Part shown: positions 7,374 to 14,752 of the stretch, piece after piece | How positions within the stretch are numbered: position 1 is the first letter of the stretch | Layout of the letters: each line of letters opens with the position of its first letter | Assembly (NCBI GenBank): GCA_015494815.1 | Contig: WGAK01000021.1 | Coordinates: 1 to 22,468 of the forward strand | Origin: Anaerolineales bacterium | Lineage (GTDB): Bacteria; Chloroflexota; Anaerolineae; Anaerolineales; DRMV01 | Length of the DNA: 22,468 nucleotides | Direction: 5' to 3' | Program-made: the position numbers and the translations under genes | Notes under the pieces: generated by a model | Told to the model about the DNA's origin: nothing | The model's database searches: none | What the model saw: only the letters and a program-made list of their open reading frames with translations

Positions 7374-7402
7374 TGGACAGGGCCGCGTTGGACGCCTATC
7401 CT
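7374..7402 (+). promoter_or_regulatory. Likely promoter for the TlpA-Lgt-like pair
   Basis: TGGACA (7374-7379, five of six matches) and TATCCT (7397-7402, four of six) are spaced 17 bp apart. The predicted start near 7409 leaves just enough leader for the GAGG Shine-Dalgarno before ATG 7422. It is divergent from the promoter at 7305-7333. Confidence 0.5.
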
Positions 7403-7421
7403 TTCCACCTGTGAGGTGCTC

Positions 7422-7988
7422 ATGTCCCAAGTCGCGCGTTTCGGGAGCGCCCTGCGCTGGCCGGGCTGGCTACTGTTGCTCACCGCCGTGCTGTGGACCG
7501 GCTGGCGTCGCGCGGACCCGGCCATGCTGACCCAGGGCCGTCCCCCGGCGCCGCAGGTGGGCTTTCAGGCCCCCGATTTCACCCTCACCACCCTGCAGGG
7601 CGATACCCTGCGTCTGAGCGACCTGCGGGGGCGGGCCGTCATCCTCAACTTTTGGGCCTCGTGGTGCCCGCCGTGCAAAGCCGAGATGCCCGCCATGCAA
7701 CGGGTGTATGCCGACTACGCGGACCAGGGCCTGACCATCGTCGCGGTCAACTTCACGGCCAACGACCCGCGGCCCAATGTCGAGGCGTTCGTCGCCCGCT
7801 ACGGCCTTACCTTCCCCATCCCCCTGGACGAAGGCGGGCAGGTGTTCGCCGCCTATCGGGTGTATTCGTTGCCCACGACCTTCTTCGTCGGCCCCGACGG
7901 CGTGATACGCGATATCGTGGTAGGCGGCCCCATGGCCGAGGCCCTGCTGCGCACCCGAGCCGAAAGCCTGCTGGCGGAGGTAAAGTAG
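7422..7988 (+). CDS. TlpA/ResA-family membrane-anchored thiol-disulfide oxidoreductase
   Basis: The 188-residue protein has an N-terminal membrane anchor (about 14-29) followed by a thioredoxin fold of AhpC/TSA-Redoxin type. The active-site motif is WCPPC with Cys82 and Cys85, and the cis-proline is in SLPTTF (Pro151). Members reduce or oxidise extracytoplasmic disulfides, for example in cytochrome c maturation. The substrate here is unknown, and no cytochrome maturation genes are nearby. ATG 7422 has GAGG 5 bases upstream; an in-frame GTG at 7416 overlaps that site and is less likely. The stop is 2 bp before the Lgt-like gene, so the pair is probably one operon. Confidence 0.9.
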   Translation: MSQVARFGSALRWPGWLLLLTAVLWTGWRRADPAMLTQGRPPAPQVGFQAPDFTLTTLQGDTLRLSDLRGRAVILNFWASWCPPCKAEMPAMQRVYADYADQGLTIVAVNFTANDPRPNVEAFVARYGLTFPIPLDEGGQVFAAYRVYSLPTTFFVGPDGVIRDIVVGGPMAEALLRTRAESLLAEVK

Positions 7989-7990
7989 CC

Positions 7991-8740
7991 ATGTTGCCCG
8001 TGCTCTCCTTAGGGCCGCTCAGTTTGCCCGTGCCCAACCTGTTGCCCATCGTGGGCCTGGTGCTGGGCAGTTGGCTCACCGAACGCTGGGCCCCGCGGCT
8101 GCGCCTCGCGGCCAAGGTGGTCTCCGACATCCTTTTCTACAGCGTGCTCATCGGGCTGGTGGGCGCGCGGTTGTTCGTAGTGTTGCGCACGCCGCAGGCT
8201 TTCCTTCAATCGCCGACCAGCCTGGTCTCGCTCAACCCCGCGCTGCTGGACCCGCTGGGCGGGGTGCTGACCGCGGTGCTGGCGGCCTGGTGGCTGGCTC
8301 AGCGCCGCGGGTTGTCGTGGTGGCGCCTGGCCGACGGCCTGACCCCCTTCCTGGCCGTCATGCAGATTGCGCTCGCGCTGCGGGCCGCGGCCCAGGGCGA
8401 CTTCTTCGGCCTGCCCACCACCTTGCCCTGGGGCGTGGACCTGTGGGGCGCCACCCGCCATCCCACGCAGTTGTATTGGGCCCTGGGCGCGCTGATGGTG
8501 CTGGCGCTCGTCCACGGCTGGGTTCGCGACGCGGCGCAGGCGCCCACGCCGCCCCCCGCGGGACTGCTGTTCTGGCGTTTCGTGGCCCTGAGCGCGTTCG
8601 TCTTCGTGCTGGTGGCCGGCTTCCGCGGCGATAGCCCCGTGACCGCGTCCGGCTGGCGGTTGGACCAAATCGCCGGGGTGATGGTGCTGGCCGTGGCCCT
8701 GTATCACTGGCAACGCCGCGCGACCGCGCCCCCGGCCTGA
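7991..8740 (+). CDS. Lgt-like (prolipoprotein diacylglyceryl transferase family) membrane protein, divergent
   Basis: The 249-residue polytopic protein keeps family landmarks: GARLFVVL (58-65), a GG turn (DPLGGVLTA, 87-95), RHPTQLY (156-162), FRGD (211-214) and RLDQIAGV (223-230). True Lgt moves diacylglyceryl from phosphatidylglycerol to the lipobox cysteine. Where Lgt has GRIGNF, carrying its essential Arg and Asn, this protein reads ALRAAAQGDFFG (129-140), so the canonical residues are displaced or lost. ATG 7991 follows GGAGGT inside the tlpA end with 9-base spacing. The frame is open much further upstream, but that part overlaps tlpA and is not coding-like. Either a divergent lipid-modifying enzyme or a paralogue serving the TlpA partner fits. 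Confidence 0.75.
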   Translation: MLPVLSLGPLSLPVPNLLPIVGLVLGSWLTERWAPRLRLAAKVVSDILFYSVLIGLVGARLFVVLRTPQAFLQSPTSLVSLNPALLDPLGGVLTAVLAAWWLAQRRGLSWWRLADGLTPFLAVMQIALALRAAAQGDFFGLPTTLPWGVDLWGATRHPTQLYWALGALMVLALVHGWVRDAAQAPTPPPAGLLFWRFVALSAFVFVLVAGFRGDSPVTASGWRLDQIAGVMVLAVALYHWQRRATAPPA

Positions 8741-8766
8741 CGCGCGGTCCCGCCCGGGCTCAGGCC
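8734..8766. terminator. Candidate bidirectional terminator hairpin spanning two convergent stop codons
   Basis: GGCCTGA (8734-8740) and TCAGGCC (8760-8766) pair perfectly, and both convergent genes use the TGA inside these arms as their stop. The 19-base loop contains GCCCGGGC, which can fold on itself. No U-tract follows on either strand, so the terminator role is inferred from position. Confidence 0.45.
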
Positions 8767-9557
8767 TTGCGCCCCACGAACAACGTCCCCGCGAACAGCG
8801 CGGTGGCCGTAAGCACGATGGTCGCGCCCGAAGCCGTGTCCAGCCCATAGGCCAGCAGCAGGCCGACCACCACGCTGACCACGCTGAAGGTCACGGCCCA
8901 GGCCATCATCGCGCCCACGGTTTCGCTCAGGCGATACGCGGCCGCGGCCGGGGTCACCAGCAGGGCCGACACCAACACGATGCCCACCACCTTGAGGGCC
9001 ACCACCACGGTGACCGCCACCAGGGTGAGCAACAGGTAATACAGCGGGCCCTCGGGCAAACCGGCCACGCGCGCGCCTTCGGGGTCAAAGGCGATGAACA
9101 CGAACTCCTTGTAGAGCAGTGCGACCGTGGCCAATACCCCCGCGCCCACGCCCAAAATCCAGTACAAGTCCCCCGTCGAGATGGCCAACACGCTGCCGAA
9201 CAAATAGGCGAACAGGTCCACATTGTAGCCCTGGCGCAGGCCCATGAGCAGCGCGCCCAAGGCCATGGTCGCGGCGAAGAAAATGCCGATGGCCGTGTCT
9301 TCTTTGAGCGCGCCCCGGCGGGTAACCGCGCCGATGCCCCAGGCCACGGCCAGACAAAAGACCAGCGCGGCCAGCAGCGGATGCACGCCCACCAGCAACC
9401 CCAGGGCCACGCCGCCAAAGGACGCGTGCGCGATGCCCGTGCCCATGAACGACATCCCCCGCAGCACCACGAACACACCGATGACCGCGGTCAACACGCC
9501 CACCATCACCCCGCCCAGCAGGGCGCGTTGCATGAAAGCATACTCCCACCAGGCCAT
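8760..9557 (-). CDS. Metal ABC transporter permease (ZnuB/MntB/SitC family)
   Basis: The 265-residue integral membrane protein has about eight hydrophobic segments. Family motifs are the N-terminal VLRGMSFMGTGIAHASFGGVA block, EDTAIGIFFAATMALG, and the VGIVLVSALLVTPAAAAYRL block near residues 190-210. The family forms the membrane channel of Zn2+, Mn2+ or Fe2+ importers. ATG 9557 overlaps the TGA of the ATPase gene in TGATG and has AGGAGG 4 bases upstream; the GTG just before it is too close to that site. No substrate-binding lipoprotein gene (ZnuA type) is adjacent in the window. The metal cannot be decided from sequence. Confidence 0.9.
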   Translation of the reverse strand: MAWWEYAFMQRALLGGVMVGVLTAVIGVFVVLRGMSFMGTGIAHASFGGVALGLLVGVHPLLAALVFCLAVAWGIGAVTRRGALKEDTAIGIFFAATMALGALLMGLRQGYNVDLFAYLFGSVLAISTGDLYWILGVGAGVLATVALLYKEFVFIAFDPEGARVAGLPEGPLYYLLLTLVAVTVVVALKVVGIVLVSALLVTPAAAAYRLSETVGAMMAWAVTFSVVSVVVGLLLAYGLDTASGATIVLTATALFAGTLFVGRKA

Positions 9558-10372
9558 CACGCCTCCTCCTCGTCGGGTCGCACCACCAGGTGGGGCGTGG
9601 CGCCGGGCATGTGGTGGAAGAACACGGCCTGGCAGCCGTACATCGCGTCCAGCGTCTCGCCCGTGAGCACCACATCGGGCCGGCCGTGGGCCACCAGCCG
9701 CCGGTTGAGGCAGGCCACGCTGTCCACGAACTGGGCCACCACGCCCACATCGTGCGATACCATGACCACCGTCAGCCCATCCCGGTGCAACTGGCGCAAC
9801 AGGTCATACAGGCTTTGCGACGCGGCCACATCCACGGCCGCGGTGGGCTCGTCCAACAACAGCAGGCGGGGCTGCGTCACCAGCGCGCGGGCCAGGAACA
9901 CGCGCTGGCGCTCGCCGCCCGACAGGGACCGCAGCGGCCGGTCGGCCAGGTGCGCGATGCCCACCCGTTCCAGGGCCTGCCGCACCAACCGCCAGTCGTC
10001 GGGCCCGGGGCGACGAAACAGCCCCAACACGCCGTAGCGCCCCATCATCACCACATCCTTCACCCGCACCGGAAAGCGCAGGTCCACCTGGTGGAACTGG
10101 GGCACATAGCCCACGGCCCGGCGCCACGGGCCCAGCGCCTCGGGCGCGCGGCCGAACACCCGCACCGTGCCCCGGCTGGGCCGCACCAGGCCCAAAATCA
10201 CCCGCAACAGCGTGGTCTTGCCCGCGCCATTGGGGCCCAGCAAGGCCCAAAACGAGCCCTGTTCGATGCGCAAATTCACATCTTGCAGCACCACCCGCCC
10301 TTGCAGGCGCACCTCCACATCTTGCAGCACCACCGCGGGCACTTCGGGGGAAATGGCCAGGTCGTCGGGCAT
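9557..10372 (-). CDS. Metal ABC transporter ATP-binding protein (ZnuC/MntA-like)
   Basis: The 271-residue ABC ATPase has Walker A GPNGAGKTT (46-54), Q-loop VPQFHQVD (90-97, in the form usual for metal-uptake ATPases), signature LSGGERQR (150-157), Walker B LLLLDEP (170-176) and switch His207 (VSHD). It should power the permease encoded immediately downstream with a one-base overlap. ATG 10372 has GGAGG 5 bases upstream. The C-terminal extension is short and has HH at 253-254, possibly metal-contacting, though this is speculative. It follows the CLC transporter gene by about 40 bp on the same strand. Confidence 0.92.
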   Translation of the reverse strand: MPDDLAISPEVPAVVLQDVEVRLQGRVVLQDVNLRIEQGSFWALLGPNGAGKTTLLRVILGLVRPSRGTVRVFGRAPEALGPWRRAVGYVPQFHQVDLRFPVRVKDVVMMGRYGVLGLFRRPGPDDWRLVRQALERVGIAHLADRPLRSLSGGERQRVFLARALVTQPRLLLLDEPTAAVDVAASQSLYDLLRQLHRDGLTVVMVSHDVGVVAQFVDSVACLNRRLVAHGRPDVVLTGETLDAMYGCQAVFFHHMPGATPHLVVRPDEEEA

Positions 10373-10411
10373 GAGCGCCTCCTTGCCGGGGGATGGAGCC
10401 TGCGGCCGGGC

Positions 10412-12445
10412 TCACGCCGCGGCTTCGGGCGGCCCTTGCACCAGGAACTGGCGCACACGCGCCGCGCTGCCGTGATGCGTGTACACCGTCAGGCGGTCGC
10501 CGGCCTGCAACAGGGTGTCGCCGTGGGGGAACCAGACCTTGCGGCCCCGGCGCACCGAAATCAGCAGGCACTCTTGCGGCAGGTGCAATTCGCGCACATA
10601 CTTGTTGACCGCCCACGCGTCCCGGGGCAATTCCACCTGCACGAACTCCAGGCCCTCCTCTTGCGCTTTGGTCAGGGCCTGGCGGCGCTGCCGCTCTTCT
10701 TCGCGGCGGGCCAGGGCCACGTTGTACGCGGAGATGATATCGCGGCGGCGGATGATGCCCAGCAGCCGCTGCGGGTCGTCCCGGTCCACCACGGGCAGGC
10801 GGCTGACATCGCGCAGGCCCATCTTGCGCATGACCTGCCACAAAGTCTCGTCGGGATAGGCCACCACCACCTCGCGGGTCATGATGTCGCGCACCCGCTT
10901 CTTCTCGCCGTCGGGCTGGCGCAGCGCGCGCTGATAGTCGCTCAGCGACACAATGCCCACCAGCCGCCCCTGCGCGTCCACCACCGGAAAGCCGTGGACA
11001 TGGGCCTCCTCGAAAGCCCGGCCCAGCAAGGTGATGGGCATATCTTCGGGCACGGTCTCGGGATGCGGGTCCATGGCCTCGGCTACGGTCACGCTTTCCA
11101 TCACATCCACCTCGCGCCCCTGGCGCAGCACGATGCCCCGCCGGGCCAGTTTCAGGGTGTAGATGGACTCGGGCATCAAGATTTGGGCGATGAAGGTGCT
11201 GATGACCGTGGCGAACATGAGGGGCAAAATCAGGCGATAGTCGTTGGACATCTCGAACACGATGAGGATGGCCGTCATGGGCGCGCGCGCGGCCCCCGCG
11301 AAGGTCGCGGCCATGCCCACCAGCGCGTACGCGCCGGGGTTGATGGACAGGCCGGGCAGCAGAGATTGCAACACCAGGCCCAGCGCGCCGCCCAGCGCCG
11401 CGCCCGAGAACAGCGCGGGGGCGAACACGCCGCCCGAGTTGCCCGCGCCCAGGGTGAAACTGGTGGCGACCAACTTCAGCAGGGCCAGCAGCAACAGCGT
11501 GCCCACGGCCAAAGGCACGTTGGCCGCGATGACCTCGCCGATGAAGTGCAGCCCCGGCCCCAGCACCTGCGGGAAGAATACGCCCACCCCCGCGGTGAGC
11601 AGCATGCCGATGGCCGGCTTGACCCACTCGGGGGCCTTCTTCCAGTTGTCGAACAGGTCTTCCAGGCCGTAGAGCATCTTGATGAACAACAACGCCAACA
11701 GCGCGCTCAGCAGCCCCAGCCCCGCGTAGAACACGATTTCCACCGGCGCGTTCAGACCATAGGCCGGCACATGAAAGGCCGGGGCGCTGCCCAGATAGGT
11801 GTGGCTCACGATGCTGGCCGTGACCGCGGCAATCACCACGATGCCGAAGTTGCCCATCTCGAACTCGCCCAAAATGACTTCCAGCGCGAACAGCACCCCC
11901 GCGATGGGCGCGTTGAAGGTCGCGGCAATGCCGCTGGCCGCGCCCGCGGCCACCAGAATCTTCAGCCGCTCGGTGGACACTTTGAGCGCCTGGCCGATGA
12001 CCGACCCCAGCGCGGCGCCGATTTGCACGATGGGCCCTTCACGGCCCGCGGAGCCTCCCACGCCGATGGTGACCGCGGAGCCCAGGGCCTTGGCGACCAC
12101 CACCACCGGCCGAATGCGCCCGCCGTTGAGGGCCAGGGCCTGCATCACCTCGGGCACGCCGTGGCCCTTGGCCTCTTCGGCCACATACGCCACGATGAGG
12201 CCCGTAGCCACGCCGCCCACCAGCATGGCCGCGAACAGCGCCGGCGCGCCCCAGCGGGCCTGCAAGTCGGCCGTCACCCGCTGGACCAGCGCCAACAGGC
12301 GGATGAAAAGCACCGCGCCGTAGCCCGTGGTCAACCCAATGGCCACGGCCATCAGCGCCAAACTGAGCAGCACGGCCGGCGTGCCCAGCCGACCGATGAC
12401 GCGCGCCCGCCACGAGGCGCGTGCAGACATGGCTTCTGCGGTCAT
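10412..12445 (-). CDS. CLC-family chloride channel/transporter with CBS pair and TrkA-C domain
   Basis: The 677-residue protein has a CLC membrane domain (about 20-435) with GHGVPEV (94-100), GREGP (135-139, gating Glu136) and GAGNSGGVFAPALF (333-346). Two CBS domains follow at about 445-505 and 515-575, then a charged helix (578-597) and a TrkA-C-like domain (about 598-670). Glu136 is the outer gating glutamate. The position equivalent to the inner proton glutamate (E203 of E. coli ClcA) appears to be Val190 in FALEVIL. That residue is usual in channels and some other CLCs, so proton coupling may be altered. CBS and TrkA-C domains normally bind nucleotides and regulate transport. ATG 12445 has AGGAGG with 7-base spacing. 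Confidence 0.93.
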   Translation of the reverse strand: MTAEAMSARASWRARVIGRLGTPAVLLSLALMAVAIGLTTGYGAVLFIRLLALVQRVTADLQARWGAPALFAAMLVGGVATGLIVAYVAEEAKGHGVPEVMQALALNGGRIRPVVVVAKALGSAVTIGVGGSAGREGPIVQIGAALGSVIGQALKVSTERLKILVAAGAASGIAATFNAPIAGVLFALEVILGEFEMGNFGIVVIAAVTASIVSHTYLGSAPAFHVPAYGLNAPVEIVFYAGLGLLSALLALLFIKMLYGLEDLFDNWKKAPEWVKPAIGMLLTAGVGVFFPQVLGPGLHFIGEVIAANVPLAVGTLLLLALLKLVATSFTLGAGNSGGVFAPALFSGAALGGALGLVLQSLLPGLSINPGAYALVGMAATFAGAARAPMTAILIVFEMSNDYRLILPLMFATVISTFIAQILMPESIYTLKLARRGIVLRQGREVDVMESVTVAEAMDPHPETVPEDMPITLLGRAFEEAHVHGFPVVDAQGRLVGIVSLSDYQRALRQPDGEKKRVRDIMTREVVVAYPDETLWQVMRKMGLRDVSRLPVVDRDDPQRLLGIIRRRDIISAYNVALARREEERQRRQALTKAQEEGLEFVQVELPRDAWAVNKYVRELHLPQECLLISVRRGRKVWFPHGDTLLQAGDRLTVYTHHGSAARVRQFLVQGPPEAAA

Positions 12446-12456
12446 CGTAAGCCCTC

Positions 12457-13275
12457 CTAACGATGATGTGCGTTGGTCGGCGTCGTGGGCGGGGTCGAGG
12501 AGGTCGCGTTCAGGGCGGCCACCTGCTCGCGATACACGCCTTGATAGCGCGGCGGCAACAAGCGGGCAATGGACAGCATGATGCGTTGGGTGCCCTGCTG
12601 CAGCGCGGCCCGAAAGTCCGGCCCCGCGTTGGGCAAGTCGTCCAGGGTAAACGGTGGGCCAAAGGTCACACTCACCCGCGGGCGGCGCAAACGCTTGAGA
12701 TGGCCGAAGACATGCTCGTCCTCGGTGCCTGTGAGGGCCACGGGCAACACCGGCACCCGGGCCTTGAGAGCCAGGAACGCGGCGCCCTCGGTGCCTTCCT
12801 CCAGCGAGCGGGTCACGCTCTGCCGCCCCTCAGGGGCCAGGGCCACCACCCGCCCTTCCTGCAGGGCTTGCAGCGCGGCCTTGAGCGCGCGGCGGTCCGG
12901 CCGGCCCCGGTGCACCCAGATGGCGCCATAGGTGTTCAGCAGCCAGCGCACCGGCCGAATGTCGTACAACTCCATCGCGGCCAGCACCTCGGGCTGCCAG
13001 GGCAAATGCGCCAGCACCACCAGCGCGTCCGCGTCGCCCAGGTGGTTCACCGTGAGCAGCAGCGGCCCCTGGGGCGGGATGTGCTCCAGCCCGCGGGCCT
13101 CGCAACGGGTCAACAGCCGCACCGCGGCGCGCGCCACCCCTTGCAAGAACCGCCGCCGGCGACGCAGGCCGGGCGTCAGCACAGGCAGGCGGGTGCGCTC
13201 AGGCCAATAGCCCTGGGTCGTGGGCTTGGGCGGCAACGGCTGCCCCTCGGGGATGAACGGCGTGTGCCCCGTCAT
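12457..13275 (-). CDS. PlsC-type 1-acyl-glycerol-3-phosphate acyltransferase paralogue
   Basis: The 272-residue protein is a member of the LPLAT/PlsC family, which transfers acyl groups to glycerolipid precursors at the membrane. Motif I is NHLGDAD (77-83, fitting HxxxxD) and motif III is EGRQS (149-153) in place of the usual EGTRS, followed by GTEGAAFLAL (161-170) and VPVLPVALTGTE (174-185). The N-terminus carries an extra basic-proline stretch (about 1-45), and the C-terminus a Thr/Pro-rich tail. It overlaps the second acyltransferase gene by 4 bp (ATGA). Acceptor specificity is unknown; the motif III change hints at a function other than the main PlsC. Confidence 0.86.
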   Translation of the reverse strand: MTGHTPFIPEGQPLPPKPTTQGYWPERTRLPVLTPGLRRRRRFLQGVARAAVRLLTRCEARGLEHIPPQGPLLLTVNHLGDADALVVLAHLPWQPEVLAAMELYDIRPVRWLLNTYGAIWVHRGRPDRRALKAALQALQEGRVVALAPEGRQSVTRSLEEGTEGAAFLALKARVPVLPVALTGTEDEHVFGHLKRLRRPRVSVTFGPPFTLDDLPNAGPDFRAALQQGTQRIMLSIARLLPPRYQGVYREQVAALNATSSTPPTTPTNAHHR

Positions 13276-14000
13276 GACGGCTCCTCGTCCAGATACGGGC
13301 GCAACGCGGCCGGAGGCTCCGCCGCGTACACCCCGCGATAGGCGGGCGGCAGCAAGGCCGCCACCCGATACATCATCAAATCCGTATTGTACCGCCGGGC
13401 CAACTTGCGCGGGCCGGGCCAGGCATCCAACCGCGGCAGCACGAAGGGCCGGCCCACCCGCATTTCCAACCGCGGTCGCTGCCGGCGCAGGGCCTGCCGC
13501 AACGCCTTGTCGGTGCTGCCCACCACCCCCACGGGCACCACGGGCACCGGGCCCACCTGGTCCAGCACATACGCCAGCCCGGTCCAGCCCTGCTGCATGC
13601 CCGGCACATGCGACCGCGTGCCCTCGGGTGCCAGCAACAGCGGATAACCGCTGCGCAACACCGCCACCAGGCGGGCCAGTTGGGCCCGATTGGGCTTGCC
13701 CCGGTCAATGGGCAGCGCGCCATACAGCCAGGTAATCACATTCTGGCCCTTGCCCCGACGGAACACCTCCACCGCGGCCACGGTCTCGATGCGGTGCGTG
13801 GGCCAAAAGGCCAGAATGAACGGCGGGTCCAGAATGGACACATGATTGTACACCACCACATACGGCCCCTGCCGCGGGATGTGTTCCAACCCCTGCAGCC
13901 GCACGCGAAACGCGGCGCGAAACACGGCCCGAAACCACGGCCGCAGCAACCAGCGGGCCGCCAGATGCCAGCGGGCCGGGCGATAGGGGGTGGGGTTCAT
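13272..14000 (-). CDS. PlsC-type 1-acyl-glycerol-3-phosphate acyltransferase
   Basis: The 242-residue acyltransferase has motif I NHVSILD (52-58), FR(R)GKGQNVITWLYGALPIDRG spanning motif II, motif III EGTRS (126-130) and VPVVPVGVVG (152-161). It is the more canonical of two adjacent paralogues and is predicted to make phosphatidic acid from lysophosphatidic acid. The start ATG overlaps the cmk stop (ATGA), and its stop overlaps the next acyltransferase start the same way, giving three coupled genes. The cmk-plsC order is widespread in bacteria and supports the call. Both paralogues end in a similar LLPPxYxGVY motif (near 220-225 here), pointing to an old tandem duplication. Confidence 0.9.
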   Translation of the reverse strand: MNPTPYRPARWHLAARWLLRPWFRAVFRAAFRVRLQGLEHIPRQGPYVVVYNHVSILDPPFILAFWPTHRIETVAAVEVFRRGKGQNVITWLYGALPIDRGKPNRAQLARLVAVLRSGYPLLLAPEGTRSHVPGMQQGWTGLAYVLDQVGPVPVVPVGVVGSTDKALRQALRRQRPRLEMRVGRPFVLPRLDAWPGPRKLARRYNTDLMMYRVAALLPPAYRGVYAAEPPAALRPYLDEEPS

Positions 14001-14704
14001 GGAACCGGCTCCGCGGGGGCCGAGTTGCGCCGCCGAATGAGGTCCATCACCCGCCGAAAGACCGCGTCGGCATCCAGGCCGTCGCTGTGGATGACCACTG
14101 CGTCGGCCGCGGGGCGCAGCGGCGCCACCGCGCGCGACGCGTCCAGGCGGTCGCGCTCTTGCAGCGCGGCCAGAATGCTGGCGTAGTCCACCGCCTCGCC
14201 GCGCTGGCGGGCCTCATGATAGCGCCGGCGGGCCCGCTCCTCGGTCGAGGCATCGAGGTAAATCTTCAAATCCGCGTCGGGCAAGATGACCGTGCCGATA
14301 TCGCGGCCCACCATGACCACCCGGCCCTGCCGACCGATGCGGCGTTGCACATCCACCAGCGCGCGGCGCACCCCCGGATGCGCGGCCACCACCGAGACCC
14401 AGGCGTCCACCTCGGGCGCGCGTACGGCCCAGGTGACATCGCGACCGTCCACCCACACATCGTTGCTGCGGCCGTCGTCCTGGCTGGGCGGCCGCACCTG
14501 GATGTCCAGGGTTTCGGCCAGGCGGGTCATGGCGTCTTCGTCGGCGGGCGAGAGCCCGCGTTGCAGCGCGGCCCAGGTCACGGCCCGATAGAGCACGCCG
14601 GTGTCGAAGTACAGGTAGTGCAAGGCCCGGGCCAAACGCCGGGCCAGCGTGCTCTTCCCCGACGCCGCGGGGCCATCAATGGCAATGGTGCGCGGTTTGC
14701 TCAT
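13997..14704 (-). CDS. cmk: Cytidylate kinase
   Basis: The 235-residue protein phosphorylates CMP/dCMP to the diphosphates in nucleotide salvage. It has P-loop IDGPAASGKST (9-19), the FDTGVLYRAVTW block (33-44), GRDIGTVILPDADLKIYLDAS (133-153) and the CMP-specific RDRLDASRAVAPLRPAADAVVI region (182-203). Length is normal for bacterial Cmk. ATG 14704 has GGAGG about 10 bases upstream. A 48-bp gap separates it from the GT-C-like gene upstream, and it overlaps plsC by 4 bp. Supplying CTP pathway intermediates next to phospholipid acyltransferases fits a lipid-synthesis cluster. Confidence 0.95.
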   Translation of the reverse strand: MSKPRTIAIDGPAASGKSTLARRLARALHYLYFDTGVLYRAVTWAALQRGLSPADEDAMTRLAETLDIQVRPPSQDDGRSNDVWVDGRDVTWAVRAPEVDAWVSVVAAHPGVRRALVDVQRRIGRQGRVVMVGRDIGTVILPDADLKIYLDASTEERARRRYHEARQRGEAVDYASILAALQERDRLDASRAVAPLRPAADAVVIHSDGLDADAVFRRVMDLIRRRNSAPAEPVP

Positions 14705-14752
14705 GCCGCCGTTTCCTCCGGCCCAAAAATCGTCCTCAACAAAGAACCCCGT

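Noticed and set aside
7493..7990. Long N-terminal extension of the Lgt-like protein
   Set aside because: It overlaps the tlpA coding sequence in another frame and gives Arg/Pro-rich low-complexity sequence. ATG 7991 has GGAGGT upstream and begins at the first hydrophobic segment.
9590..12460. A 956-codon open frame on the plus strand
   Set aside because: It is antisense to the CLC and ABC ATPase genes, which have complete family motifs. Its product is His/Gln/Ala/Arg-rich without domains, as expected for the reverse frame of GC-rich genes.
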